Shown: piece after piece, positions 24,954-33,696 of the stretch | Numbering within the stretch: position 1 is the stretch's first letter | Layout of the letters: every line of letters starts with the position of its first letter | Origin: Alphaproteobacteria bacterium | Lineage (GTDB): Bacteria; Pseudomonadota; Alphaproteobacteria; Caulobacterales; Hyphomonadaceae | Assembly: GCA_018969425.1 (NCBI GenBank) | Contig: JAGWYJ010000031.1 | Span: forward strand, 1 to 38,261 | DNA length: 38,261 nt | Reading direction: 5' to 3' | Notes under the pieces: model-generated | What the model was told of the DNA's origin: nothing | The model's database searches: none | Seen by the model: the letters and a program-made list of their open reading frames with translations, nothing else | Made by a program: the position numbers and the translations under genes

Positions 24954-25907
24954 TCAGGACGTCGCCTGAGCTTCTTCCTCGGCCGAAGGGGCTTTCTGAC
25001 CCGGCACACGTCCGGGAAGATAAAGAAGCAGGGGCGCCGCGACAAAGATACTCGAATACGTGCCGATGATGATGCCGAAAACGATCGAGGCGGCGAAACC
25101 GAACAGCACCGATCCGCCCAGGAACAGCATCGTGCCCGCCGCCAGCATCGTGGCGATCGACGTCATCAGCGTTCGCGAAAGGGTCGCCGTAATCGAGATA
25201 TCGATAATGTCTGAAATCGGTAACTTCTTGTACTTCTTCAACATTTCACGAATACGGTCAAACACCACCACGGTATCGTTGATCGAGTAGCCCGCCACCG
25301 TCAGCACGCCCGCGACAATGGTGAGATCGAATGTCATTCGGGTGATCGAGAACAGCCCTATGACCGCGTAGACGTCATGGAAGGTCGTGACGAGCGCCGC
25401 CCATCCGAACTTCGATTCAAACCTGAACCAGATGTAGAGCGCGATCGCGATAATGGCGAGCAGCGAGGCGATAACCCCGTCGCGGAACAGCTCTCCGCTG
25501 ACACGCGGCCCGACGGCGTCGACCTTGCGGATCTCGACGCCGGCGCCGAGGGCCGTCGTCACCTGTCTCGCCACCCCTTCGACATCCGCCCCGGTCTTCT
25601 CAACCGACAGTCGAATGAGCGCTGTCCGGCCGCCGTCCGTCGTGTTGACGGACGTCTCGCCGAGCCCGGCGGTCTCCAGCCGGTCGCGGACATCAGCGAC
25701 TTCGAGAACCGTCTCGCTGGAAGCCTCGATAAGCACGCCCCCGGTGAAGTCCAGACCAAGATTGAGGCCCTGAACCGACAGAGAAATTGTGGTTGCGATG
25801 AACACGAGAGCGGTCACGACAAAGCCGACCATTCTCGCCTTCATGAAGGGAAGAGGCTTGGGATCCGGCTTCAGCGGAGCGTTCGGGTCGTGTTTGTCCC
25901 ACCACAT
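24954..25907 (-). CDS. secF: Protein translocase subunit SecF
   Basis: This 317-residue inner membrane protein has the SecF signature LNLGLDFTGGVLIEAS after TM1. A periplasmic P1-type domain (about 60-135) and a cluster of five helices follow, with ASLLAIIAIALYIWFRFE, then VLTVAGYSINDTVVVFDRIR, the conserved hydrophilic loop of the SecD/SecF/RND fold. SecF works with SecD to drive protein export using the proton gradient. The true start is the ATG at 25907 (MWWDKHDP). The frame stays open for 310 more codons upstream, but that sequence is the complement of exoD and is low-complexity. SecD is not adjacent, since the next gene upstream is divergent. The tail is short and charged (EEEAQATS). Confidence 0.96.
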   Translation of the reverse strand: MWWDKHDPNAPLKPDPKPLPFMKARMVGFVVTALVFIATTISLSVQGLNLGLDFTGGVLIEASSETVLEVADVRDRLETAGLGETSVNTTDGGRTALIRLSVEKTGADVEGVARQVTTALGAGVEIRKVDAVGPRVSGELFRDGVIASLLAIIAIALYIWFRFESKFGWAALVTTFHDVYAVIGLFSITRMTFDLTIVAGVLTVAGYSINDTVVVFDRIREMLKKYKKLPISDIIDISITATLSRTLMTSIATMLAAGTMLFLGGSVLFGFAASIVFGIIIGTYSSIFVAAPLLLYLPGRVPGQKAPSAEEEAQATS

Positions 25908-26156
25908 GGCGGCCTCTGAGCTCTTTTTTACGTTACGCGCCGACCCGGATCGGTCGATGGTCTGAGCTAGCAGGTGAGACGTAAAAGCGCCATGCAAAAA
26001 ATATCTGCCGCTCAGTCTGGACATGGGGATCGCCTGCGGGGAGTGTCCGGCACCCCGCGTCAGGGGCCGGATTCCGAAGCGCCGAATGCGCGACACGGGT
26101 CGGCGCCTCCCGCCGGCTCTCCCATTCGCAACCGACCGACAGGACGATATCCGGGA

Positions 26157-26810
26157 ATGCCTGAAGCCCACGATCCACAGGCCCTGCCCGGCGGAGCGTC
26201 CGGCGTGTCGCATATTCTGCTCAGCGCGGTTCGCGGAGACAGCGAGCGCATCACCCTGGGCGACATCATCGGGGCGCTTGACGCGCGCGCTTTCGGTCTC
26301 GCCACCCTGATGTTCGCCCTTCCGTCGGTCGTTCCCATGCCGCCGGGGGTTCCCACGATCGTCGGCCTCGCCCTGCTCATGGTGTCCGTCCAGATGGTGA
26401 TCGGCCGCCAGGAGCTCTGGATTCCCGCCTTCATGGCCCGATGGTCGTTTCCGCGCGCTTCGCTGGTCTCGGCCATGGAAGGGCTCGCGCCGCGTCTGCG
26501 CACGCTGGAGACTATCGCCCGGCCCCGCCTCATGCCCGTCACCGGGACGATCGGAACGATCCTTATCGGTCTGATCATTCTGATCATGGCGCTGATCCTG
26601 ATCCTTCCGCTGCCTCCGGGAGGAAATTTCCCCCCCGCCCTGGCCTGCGCCATTCTCGGCATGGGACTGGCGGAGCGCGATGGGGTGATCGTTCTGGTGG
26701 GAGCGGCCGGATCCATCCTCGCCCTGCTGGCCGCATGGGCGGTGACGGTCGGGTTCATCACCTATCTTCCGATCATAAGCGACTGGATCGCCCGGACCCT
26801 TGGGTTCTGA
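26157..26810 (+). CDS. ExoD-family exopolysaccharide synthesis protein
   Basis: This 217-residue membrane protein matches the ExoD family: VSHILLSAVRGDSERITLGD, LDARAFGLATLMFALPSVVP, PPGVPTIVGLALLMVSVQMV, and a run of hydrophobic helices with PLPPGGNFPPALACAILGMG. ExoD was described in Sinorhizobium as needed for normal exopolysaccharide production and alkali tolerance; its mechanism is unknown. I chose the ATG at 26157 (MPEAHDPQ), because the frame upstream to 25974 has non-coding composition. No other polysaccharide genes are near. It is divergent from secF across 249 bases. Confidence 0.88.
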   Translation: MPEAHDPQALPGGASGVSHILLSAVRGDSERITLGDIIGALDARAFGLATLMFALPSVVPMPPGVPTIVGLALLMVSVQMVIGRQELWIPAFMARWSFPRASLVSAMEGLAPRLRTLETIARPRLMPVTGTIGTILIGLIILIMALILILPLPPGGNFPPALACAILGMGLAERDGVIVLVGAAGSILALLAAWAVTVGFITYLPIISDWIARTLGF

Positions 26811-26891
26811 CCGTCGTCCCGATACACTTTGGCACAAAGAGCGCGTTTTCCGGCGAATTCCTGCGACACCAGGCCCCTATATCCTGACCTT

Positions 26892-26913
26892 ATGAGGAGC
26901 TCCCCCTCCTCAT
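26892..26913 (+). promoter_or_regulatory. Stem-loop in the leader of the EF-hand gene
   Basis: ATGAGGAG (26892-26899) pairs perfectly with CTCCTCAT (26906-26913) around a 6-nt loop. It ends 19 bases before the start codon and just upstream of the ribosome site AGGAG (26921-26925). It could be a terminator for exoD or a leader hairpin. No U-tract is present. Confidence 0.4.
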
Positions 26914-26932
26914 TCCATTCAGGAGTTACCCC

Positions 26933-27481
26933 ATGACGCATCGTCCCCTTCTCATCGCCGCTCTGGCTGCGGCCGGCCTTTCCCTCTGCCTGCCTGCGGC
27001 CTACGCCCAGAAAGGTCCGCCGTCCGGAGGCCCCGGCATGGGCCCGCTCGGGCTGCTCGAACTCGACGCGAACAATGACGGAAAAATCACCCGCTCGGAG
27101 CTCGACACAGGACAGAAGACCCGTTTCGCCGCGATCGACGCCGACAAGGACGGCTTCGCCGAGCCGGAGGAAATGAGAGCGGCCGCCCAAAAGGCGCGCT
27201 TCCGAGCCCAGGATAAGGATGGCGACGGCAAGCTCAGCCCGGAGGAGGCGGAAGGGCCCCAGGCGGGCGGAGACGGCCGCCGAGGCAAGGGACGGGCCGA
27301 TCGCGCGGGCGGACCGGGCGGCGATCGCCGCGGCCCGCGTCCTGACGGCGATGGAGACCGTAAACTCTCCTTCGAGGAGTTCTCCAAGCGCCCGGAAGAG
27401 GCCTTCACACGCCTCGACGCCAATAAAGACGGCGTCGTCACCCTCGCAGAACTCAAGGCGGGACGGGGGCCGGGCCGGTAA
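26933..27481 (+). CDS. Secreted EF-hand protein with five calcium-binding loops
   Basis: This 182-residue protein has a signal peptide (LLIAALAAAGLSLCLPAAYA, cleavage about residue 25). Five 12-residue EF-hand loops start at D45, D69, D94, D138 and D162, each ending in Glu at position 12 (for example DANNDGKITRSE and DKDGDGKLSPEE). The fourth has Arg instead of Gly at position 6. Between loops three and four is a Gly/Arg/Asp-rich linker (about 110-137). It should bind several calcium ions in the periplasm or outside the cell. A good AGGAG precedes the ATG. A two-component system follows on the same strand after a gap with two hairpins. The biological role is unknown. Confidence 0.9.
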   Translation: MTHRPLLIAALAAAGLSLCLPAAYAQKGPPSGGPGMGPLGLLELDANNDGKITRSELDTGQKTRFAAIDADKDGFAEPEEMRAAAQKARFRAQDKDGDGKLSPEEAEGPQAGGDGRRGKGRADRAGGPGGDRRGPRPDGDGDRKLSFEEFSKRPEEAFTRLDANKDGVVTLAELKAGRGPGR

Positions 27482-27495
27482 TAGTCTTCCAAAAT

Positions 27496-27531
27496 CCGCA
27501 GGCCGACATCCTCCTCTCCCCCGGCCTGCGG
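27496..27531 (+). terminator. Stem-loop after the EF-hand gene
   Basis: CCGCAGGCCG (27496-27505) and CGGCCTGCGG (27522-27531) form a perfect 10-bp stem with a 16-nt loop, 15 bases past the stop codon. A second hairpin (GCAGCCTG at 27538, CAGGCTGC at 27570) follows. Neither has a U-tract, but together they probably separate the EF-hand gene from the two-component genes. Confidence 0.5.
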
Positions 27532-27606
27532 CCCGATGCAGCCTGTTGCACGCGCAACCCCTCGTGCGGCAGGCTGCCGATCGTTTCATGACCGGAACCC
27601 TGATTG

Positions 27607-28320
27607 ATGGCGCCGCTGATTCTCATCGTTGAAGACGCCCCTTCGATCCGCGAGCCGCTCGCGCGATATCTGGAGACGAACCACTTCCGGGTTCGGACGG
27701 CAGGCGATGCGGCGGAGGCCGACACCCTTCTGGCTGCGCACGCGTTCGATCTTGTCATCGCTGATATCATGATGCCGGGCGAGGATGGGCTCAGCCTTTG
27801 CAGGCGCATTCGGGCTTCAGGAGCGCTTCCCGTCATCCTTCTCACCGCCCGGGCCGAAGAGGTTGACCGGATCCTGGGTCTTGAGGTCGGGGCCGATGAT
27901 TACGTGGTCAAGCCGTTCAGTCCGCGCGAGCTTCTCGCCCGCGTGAAGGCTGTTCTCAGACGATCTCAGAGCCTTCCGCCGCGATCCGCGGAACCGCAGG
28001 CGAAGGGGTATGTTTTCGGGTCCTGGACCCTGAAGACCGGAGAACGGACCCTCGAAGGGCCCGACGGAGTGCTGACGCCCCTGTCGACAGGAGAATACAC
28101 GCTTCTTCTCACCTTCCTTGAGCGACCCAATCTCGTCCTCAACCGCGATCAGCTTCTTGATCTTACCCGGGGTCGGGAAGCGGGCCCCTTCGACCGCAGC
28201 GTGGACAATCAGGTCAGCCGCCTCAGACGAAAAATCGAGACCGACCCGAAAGACCCCCAGTTCATCAAAACCGTCTGGGGCGGCGGCTACCGGTTCTCCA
28301 CTGACGTGCGCGCCCTGTGA
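27607..28320 (+). CDS. OmpR/PhoB-family response regulator
   Basis: This 237-residue DNA-binding response regulator has a receiver domain (1-115) with acidic pair E9-D10, phosphoacceptor D53 (VIADIMMPGEDG), T80 and K102 (VVKPFSPREL). The C-terminal winged helix (about 135-235) shows LSTGEYTLLLTFLERP, then SVDNQVSRLRRKIE and FIKTVWGGGYRF. The ATG at 27607 is preferred over the TTG directly before it. The stop overlaps the kinase GTG as GTGA, so the two form a coupled pair. Its targets cannot be told from sequence. Confidence 0.95.
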   Translation: MAPLILIVEDAPSIREPLARYLETNHFRVRTAGDAAEADTLLAAHAFDLVIADIMMPGEDGLSLCRRIRASGALPVILLTARAEEVDRILGLEVGADDYVVKPFSPRELLARVKAVLRRSQSLPPRSAEPQAKGYVFGSWTLKTGERTLEGPDGVLTPLSTGEYTLLLTFLERPNLVLNRDQLLDLTRGREAGPFDRSVDNQVSRLRRKIETDPKDPQFIKTVWGGGYRFSTDVRAL

Positions 28321-29726
28321 AGCGCCTCCTGCCTCAAAGCCTGTCGGGTCAGATCGCCATGGTGATGACCCTCGCCCTGCTGGCCGCGAGCGCCGTGAAC
28401 TTCCTGTTTCTGGTGGGGGAGCGATCGCGGGCCGGACTGATCGAGATGAGCGGACCGCCCATGGCCCGGTTCGTGGATGCGACCGCAGAAGTCGCCAGCC
28501 GTCCGTCCGATCGTCGGGGGCCGCCCCCCGGACGACGCGGAAGGCCCCCGGGTTCCCGGCTTACGGTCGACGATTTCTCCCTCGCGGCGCGCCATCGCTA
28601 CGAACCCCATCGCCAGCTTGAGCGACGCCTGCGCCAGGCGTTCGTCGACGCCGAGGTCAGGGTCGAGGAGGTCGCCGCCGCGACCCGGAGGGTCGGCGAT
28701 CGTTCTCGTGACAGGAACCGTGGGCCCAATCGGCCCCTCGGGGGCCGGCTGGCGGGCCGGGAGGTCGCGATGTCGGCCCGGCTGGAGGACGGGCGCTGGG
28801 TGAACGCCTCCTTCGTGATGCGAGAGCCTGCGGGCGAGGACATGCTCAGTCTCGGCGCGAGCACGCTCATTCTTTTTGCGAGCGTTCTTGCCGCAGCTCT
28901 CTGGATCTCCCGGCGCCTGTCGCGCCCGCTCCGGGACCTCGCGGAGGCGAGCGCCAAGGTCGGATCGGGGGACGGCGGCGGGGATCTCCCCTTAAGCGGG
29001 CCCGAAGATGTGCGCAGCGCCATCTCGGCATTCAACGCCATGAACAGACGGGTAGAGGCCCTTTTGCGGGAAAAGGATGTAATGCTGGGAGCGATCGGTC
29101 ACGATCTGAGAACCCCGCTCGCATCGATCCGGATCCGTCTCGAAACGATGGAGCCGGAATCAGAGCGAGTGAAGGCGATCGCCACGCTCGAGGAAACGGC
29201 CCAGCTGCTCGAAACCATTCTCGAGTTCGCACGGCAGGGTCGGTCTGCGGAGGCCCTTCAGAAACTGGACGCCGCCGTGCTTGTCGAAGACCTGGTCGAG
29301 GATTACGCGGACACCGGCGCACCGGTGTCCCTGGGCGAGCGAAGCCGGGCGCCGCTGGAGTGCCGACCCGTTCTCTTCCGTCGCATGCTGCGCAATCTGA
29401 TCGACAACGCGGTGGCGTACGGGGGCTCGGCCCGCCTTCACGTGCGTCCCGGCCCCGATCAGACCGAGATCGCCGTGGAGGATGAAGGGCCCGGAATGTC
29501 GGCGGAAGAAATCGCCATCGCCCGCGAACCGTTCGTGCGCACGGACGCCTCGCGCAACCGCTCTCTGGGCGGGGCGGGCCTCGGCCTCGCCCTCGCAGAC
29601 TCCATTTGCCGGTCTCACGGCGGCCGAATGGATATCGTCAACCGCCCGACAGGCGGTCTCAGCGTTCGCCTGATCCTGCCGACGCCGAGATCGGGCGACG
29701 GCGCCTCGTCTCACTCCGGAGGCTGA
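28317..29726 (+). CDS. Sensor histidine kinase
   Basis: This 469-residue membrane kinase has TM1 at about residues 15-33 and a periplasmic sensor region (about 34-176) with an unusual Arg/Pro/Gly-rich stretch (DRRGPPPGRRGRPPGSR). TM2 lies at about 178-196 and a HAMP segment follows. The HisKA domain carries phosphoacceptor H262 (AIGHDLRTPLASIRIRLE), and the ATPase domain has NLIDNAVAYG (N box), DEGPGMS (G1) and GGAGLGLALADSI (G2). It phosphorylates the response regulator encoded just upstream, with GTGA overlap. The ligand is unknown; the EF-hand protein next door makes a calcium- or envelope-related signal conceivable. The 3' end overlaps the convergent MHS transporter gene by 16 bases. Confidence 0.95.
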   Translation: MKRLLPQSLSGQIAMVMTLALLAASAVNFLFLVGERSRAGLIEMSGPPMARFVDATAEVASRPSDRRGPPPGRRGRPPGSRLTVDDFSLAARHRYEPHRQLERRLRQAFVDAEVRVEEVAAATRRVGDRSRDRNRGPNRPLGGRLAGREVAMSARLEDGRWVNASFVMREPAGEDMLSLGASTLILFASVLAAALWISRRLSRPLRDLAEASAKVGSGDGGGDLPLSGPEDVRSAISAFNAMNRRVEALLREKDVMLGAIGHDLRTPLASIRIRLETMEPESERVKAIATLEETAQLLETILEFARQGRSAEALQKLDAAVLVEDLVEDYADTGAPVSLGERSRAPLECRPVLFRRMLRNLIDNAVAYGGSARLHVRPGPDQTEIAVEDEGPGMSAEEIAIAREPFVRTDASRNRSLGGAGLGLALADSICRSHGGRMDIVNRPTGGLSVRLILPTPRSGDGASSHSGG

Positions 29727-31381
29727 TCCAGCGGACGCCCGCGGGTTTCGGGAAACAGGATGACGCAGGCGATGATGCTGAGCACGGCGAATACGATCGG
29801 ATACCAGAGACCGGCGAAGATATTCCCGGTCGCCGCCGCGATCGCAAACGCGGTCATCGGCATGAACCCGCCCACCCAGCCGACGCCGATATGGTAGGGC
29901 ACTGAGAGGGCCGTGTAGCGAACATTGCTGGGAAAGAGCTCAACGAGAGCCGCCGCCAGCGGGCCATAAAGAGCCGTCGCCGCGACGACCAGGACGAGGA
30001 AGCCCAGGATGATGCGACCCCAGTCCACCGAGCCCATGTCAGCGGCCGTCGGGAAGCCCGCCAGCTCGAGAGCGCCCGCGATCCGCGTCTGGTTCTCCTT
30101 CGTGATCGCCGCCAGCTCATCTCCCTTCAATCCCGATCCGTCGAGGGTCTCAACCTCGACGCCGCCGATCGAGACGCTGGTCAGAGCCCCTGCCGGAGCA
30201 TCAACCGTCGAAAACGCCACACCGGCCTTGGTGAGCACGTTGCGCGCGATGTCGCATGAGGTTTCATACTTCGTCCGACCCAGAAGATCGAACTGGAAGG
30301 AGCACCCCGCCGGATCCGCGTGAACAACCACAGGCGTCGTGTCCTGAGCCTTCGCCAGCGCCGGATTGGCGCCGGAGGCGATGGCGTGAAACGCCGGAAA
30401 CATCGCCACAGCCGCCAGGATCATCCCGAAAAGCATGACCGGTTTGCGCCCGATCCGATCCGACAACCAGCCGAAAAAGACATACAGAGGAACGCTCGAG
30501 AGAGTTGCGCCGATCAGAACGGTGTTCGCCCAGGTCGGAGGCAGCTTCATGAAACTCTCGAGGAAGATCTGGGTATAGAAAAAGACGCACCACCAGATCG
30601 CGCCCTGAGCCGTCATCAGGGACAGGAAGGCGATGATCACGTACTTCATGTTCGACCATTTCAGGAACACATCCCGGAAGGGCGCCTGAGAGATCCTGCC
30701 CTCGGTTTTCATGCGCTCAAATTCCGGGCTCTCCTTGAGCTTGAGGCGCATCCAGATCGAAATCGCGAGAAGGAAGGCTGAAAACAGGAAGGGAATTCTC
30801 CAGCCCCACGCCTGGAAAGCCTCTTCGCCGACCAAGGTGCGGGTCACGAGAACGACGCCGATCGCACCCAGAAGACCGAAGGCGGCCGAGGACTGGATCC
30901 AGCCTGTCGACTCCCCCCGCCTGTCGCTGGGAGCGTGCTCGGCGACATAGATCGCAGCGCCGCCATATTCTCCGCCGACCGCCGCTCCCTGAAGAATGCG
31001 CAGGATGATGAGAAGAACCGTGCCAAGCCCGCCCGCCTGCGCGTGGGTCGGAAGCAGCCCGATCGCAAACGTAGCTCCGCCCATCAGAATGACGGTCGCC
31101 AGAAACGCCCCCTTGCGACCGAAACGATCGCCCAGACGCCCGAAGACGAGAGCTCCGACAGGACGAAATACGAATCCGGCGGCGAAAAGCGCCAGCGATG
31201 CGATCAGTCCTGAGGTCGGGTCGAGCTGCGAGAAGAAATTCCGTGAAATGACAGCCGCAAGCGCGCCGTAAACAAAGAAATCATACCACTCAAACGCCGT
31301 TCCCGCCGACGAAGCCATGACGACCGTTCTCATGGGTGTGGTCTGCTCGCCCTTCACCCCCTCGGCTTCCTGGCTCGCCAT
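29711..31381 (-). CDS. MHS-family MFS transporter with a periplasmic insert
   Basis: This 556-residue major facilitator of the metabolite:H+ symporter family starts with AGTAFEWYDFFVYGALA, the typical MHS first helix. It continues with GRLGDRFGRKGAF (the loop 2-3 motif) and the repeat motif FFGWLSDRIGRKP in the second half. The family is usually about 430-450 residues. Here about 110 extra residues (roughly 340-452) sit between TM9 and TM10, on the periplasmic side, including a pair of cysteines (GCSFQFDLLG, later YETSCD). Substrates of the family include proline/betaine, shikimate, citrate and ketoglutarate; which one applies is unclear. I chose the ATG at 31381, which has AGGGAGA about 8 bases upstream. 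The ATG at 31402 is possible and overlaps the preceding small frame as ATGA. Confidence 0.92.
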   Translation of the reverse strand: MASQEAEGVKGEQTTPMRTVVMASSAGTAFEWYDFFVYGALAAVISRNFFSQLDPTSGLIASLALFAAGFVFRPVGALVFGRLGDRFGRKGAFLATVILMGGATFAIGLLPTHAQAGGLGTVLLIILRILQGAAVGGEYGGAAIYVAEHAPSDRRGESTGWIQSSAAFGLLGAIGVVLVTRTLVGEEAFQAWGWRIPFLFSAFLLAISIWMRLKLKESPEFERMKTEGRISQAPFRDVFLKWSNMKYVIIAFLSLMTAQGAIWWCVFFYTQIFLESFMKLPPTWANTVLIGATLSSVPLYVFFGWLSDRIGRKPVMLFGMILAAVAMFPAFHAIASGANPALAKAQDTTPVVVHADPAGCSFQFDLLGRTKYETSCDIARNVLTKAGVAFSTVDAPAGALTSVSIGGVEVETLDGSGLKGDELAAITKENQTRIAGALELAGFPTAADMGSVDWGRIILGFLVLVVAATALYGPLAAALVELFPSNVRYTALSVPYHIGVGWVGGFMPMTAFAIAAATGNIFAGLWYPIVFAVLSIIACVILFPETRGRPLDQPPE

Positions 31382-31398
31382 TCCTGTCTCTCCCTGCC

Positions 31399-31632
31399 TC
31401 ATCTGACGATCGCGCGCCTGCAGCGCGCATCAGTCCCGTTTGCGGCCGTCACTTTGGCGATATCCGGCCTGTTCACAAGTCCCTTCGCGCCCCCGGGAGC
31501 GAAGACCGCCGGCGATCCGCCTTCACAATCCTGAGGGCGGATGACCATCGTCCGCCCCCACAAAGGCCAGGGATAGACACCTGCGGCCAGTGTCTCCCCC
31601 CAGGCGGGAAGTTGCTCTGCGCTCGTTGTCAT
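31399..31632 (-). CDS. Hypothetical 77-residue protein before the MHS transporter
   Basis: An ATG frame of 77 residues reads MTTSAEQLPAWGETLAAGVY, then PWPLWGRTMVIRPQDCEGG, with a less ordered end. GGAG lies close upstream but spacing is short. Its stop overlaps an ATG in frame with the transporter (31402) as ATGA, which would fit a coupled gene. I recognise no family. It may equally be part of the transporter's leader, which would then be about 250 bases long. Confidence 0.3.
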   Translation of the reverse strand: MTTSAEQLPAWGETLAAGVYPWPLWGRTMVIRPQDCEGGSPAVFAPGGAKGLVNRPDIAKVTAANGTDARCRRAIVR

Positions 31633-31708
31633 TCTCCGCTCTGACAGGTTATCTCGGTCCAATGTCCGCCCGGCCCGCGGCCCGGCGCTGAAAAGGGAGC
31701 TCCCACCC

Positions 31709-33640
31709 GTGAAACACGCCCTTCTTGTCGCCGCAGCGCTGATGCTCGCCGGCGCGCCCGTCGCCGCCGATCCGCGAGGAGCGCCTCAGCCGGCTCGCAT
31801 CGAGCAGTCCATTCCTGCGGCCCGCGACGTCGCCTTCCCCGGGACGGTGCGCCTGGAGCTGGACGTCACGGACCTCGAGAGAAAGATCTGGACGATCCGC
31901 CAGAGCATTCCTACGCCCAGGGCGGGACGCATGAGCCTGCACTACGCTCAGTGGATTCCCGGCAATCACGCCCCGCGCGGGCCGATCTACAATTACGCCG
32001 GCCTCAAAATCGTCGGGGGAGGTCGGGAGCTCGCCTGGACGCGCGACCCCGGCGATGTGTTCACGTTTCACGTCGATGTGCCCAAAGGCGTCAAGTCGCT
32101 TGAGGTTGAAGCCTCGTTTTTAACTCCTATCGAGGCGGCGCAGGGTCCGGTCATGGTCACCGGCGAGATGCTGCGCCTCAACTGGTATGTCGCCCCGCTC
32201 TATCCGGCGGGATACTTCATCCGGAACATCCCCTTCGATGTCTCGGTTCGCCTGCCTGAAGGATGGGATTACGCAACCGCCCTCGAGACCGAGAGCCGGA
32301 ACGGCTCGACAGTCCGCTTCAAGACGGTCTCCTACGAGACGCTTGTCGACAGTCCGCTGTTTGCGGGCAAGCACATGACCAAGCTCGACCTCGATCCGGG
32401 CGGACGCTCCAGGGTCACTCTCAACGCCATGGCCGACGAACCCGAACAGCTCGCCATGAGTGAGAAGGCCGTCGGCGTGCTGCGAGAGCTGGTGCGTCAG
32501 GCGGATCGGCTCTTCCGATCCCGACAGTTCGATCACTATGACTTTCTGCTCTCGGTCAGCGACCGCCTCTCGGGCGCGGGCATCGAGCACGCGCGCTCAA
32601 GCGATAACGGGGTCACGAGCGGCTATTTCCGGGAATGGGATACGGGTTACATCAGCCGCGACCTGCTCGCCCATGAGTACGTCCACTCCTGGAACGGCAA
32701 ATACAGGCGCCCGGCCGATCTCTGGACCCCGACGCTCAATACGCCCATGCGCAACTCCCTGATGTGGGTCTATGAGGGACAGACACAGTACTGGGGGGCC
32801 GTCCTCGCGGCCCGCGCCGGCTTTTACACGCGGCAGGAAGCGCTTGACGTGCTCGCAGGCGTCGCCGCGCTTTACGGCGAGGGTCGACCGGGTCGGGCGT
32901 GGCGTCCGCTTCTGGATACGACCAATGACCCGATCATCGCCGCCCGGCGCTCTCTGCCGTGGGGAAGCTGGCAGAGAAGCGAAGACTATTACTCCGAAGG
33001 GCAGCTCATCTGGCTCGACGCCGATACGCTGATCCGGGATCTCTCCAAAGGAAAGCGCTCTCTCGACGATTTCGCCGCTGCTTTCTTCGGGGTCGATGAC
33101 GGAGACTGGGGCCAGCTCACCTATACCTACAAGGATGTCGTGGCGACCCTGAACCGGGTTCAACCCTATGACTGGGACGCCTTCTTCAGGACCCGCGTGG
33201 AGGCGGTCGCGGTCAACGCGCCGCTCGAAGGACTGGCCCGCGGAGGCTATCGCCTTGTCTTCAGGCCGACCCCCAACGCTTATTCTCAGGCGACGGAGGC
33301 CCGGTCGCGAGGCGCCAATCTCACCTATTCGATCGGCCTCGCGGTCGACTCCAACGGGAAGATCACCTCGGTCAACTGGGACGGTCCGGCGTTCCGGGCG
33401 GGCCTGACCACCCTTTCGACCGTCACGGCGGTCAATGGGGAGGCCTTCAGCCCGACGCGCCTGCGCGAGGCGGTGGCGGCCACATCGGCCGGCACGCCGG
33501 TTCAGCTGCTCCTGCGAACGGGCGAGGAGTTCCGCACGGTCACGCTCGATTACTCCGGGGGCGCTCGTTATCCCCATCTCGAGCGGATCGAGGGGGCGCC
33601 TGCTCATCTCGACGACATTCTGGCCCCGCGAAAGGACTGA
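31709..33640 (+). CDS. Secreted M61-family metallopeptidase with PDZ domain
   Basis: This 643-residue protein has a GTG start (GGGAG about 9 bases upstream) and a signal peptide (HALLVAAALMLAGAPVAA). The N-terminal M61 beta domain includes the family block WIPGNHAPRGPIYNYAGL. The catalytic site is HEYVHSWNGKYR, with H322, E323 and H326, and the third zinc ligand is E356 in WVYEGQTQYWG. A C-terminal PDZ-like domain lies at about 545-620. M61 members are glycyl aminopeptidases, acting on N-terminal Gly or Ala. The location is expected to be periplasmic or extracellular. It lies upstream of the efflux operon, but a promoter and operator in between suggest it is not part of it. Confidence 0.94.
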   Translation: MKHALLVAAALMLAGAPVAADPRGAPQPARIEQSIPAARDVAFPGTVRLELDVTDLERKIWTIRQSIPTPRAGRMSLHYAQWIPGNHAPRGPIYNYAGLKIVGGGRELAWTRDPGDVFTFHVDVPKGVKSLEVEASFLTPIEAAQGPVMVTGEMLRLNWYVAPLYPAGYFIRNIPFDVSVRLPEGWDYATALETESRNGSTVRFKTVSYETLVDSPLFAGKHMTKLDLDPGGRSRVTLNAMADEPEQLAMSEKAVGVLRELVRQADRLFRSRQFDHYDFLLSVSDRLSGAGIEHARSSDNGVTSGYFREWDTGYISRDLLAHEYVHSWNGKYRRPADLWTPTLNTPMRNSLMWVYEGQTQYWGAVLAARAGFYTRQEALDVLAGVAALYGEGRPGRAWRPLLDTTNDPIIAARRSLPWGSWQRSEDYYSEGQLIWLDADTLIRDLSKGKRSLDDFAAAFFGVDDGDWGQLTYTYKDVVATLNRVQPYDWDAFFRTRVEAVAVNAPLEGLARGGYRLVFRPTPNAYSQATEARSRGANLTYSIGLAVDSNGKITSVNWDGPAFRAGLTTLSTVTAVNGEAFSPTRLREAVAATSAGTPVQLLLRTGEEFRTVTLDYSGGARYPHLERIEGAPAHLDDILAPRKD

Positions 33641-33664
33641 AGCCCGGTCGGGAGCCCGGAGAGG

Positions 33665-33691
33665 TTACAATAACAAGGCGCCTTATTGTAA
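33665..33691. promoter_or_regulatory. Inverted-repeat operator upstream of the marR efflux operon
   Basis: TTACAATAA (33665-33673) and TTATTGTAA (33683-33691) are perfect 9-bp inverted copies around a 9-bp spacer. The repeat lies just upstream of a -35-like element, as expected for a MarR-family site. A shorter second dyad (GTAA at 33720, TTAC at 33730) overlaps the predicted -10. The AT-rich palindrome stands out against the GC-rich surroundings. Confidence 0.75.
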
Positions 33692-33696
33692 GGCTC

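Noticed and set aside
25908-26837. 310-codon in-frame extension upstream of secF
   Set aside because: It is the complement of exoD, with Arg/Gly/His-rich nonsense composition. SecF proteins start at the MWWDK-type N-terminus with TM1 shortly after.
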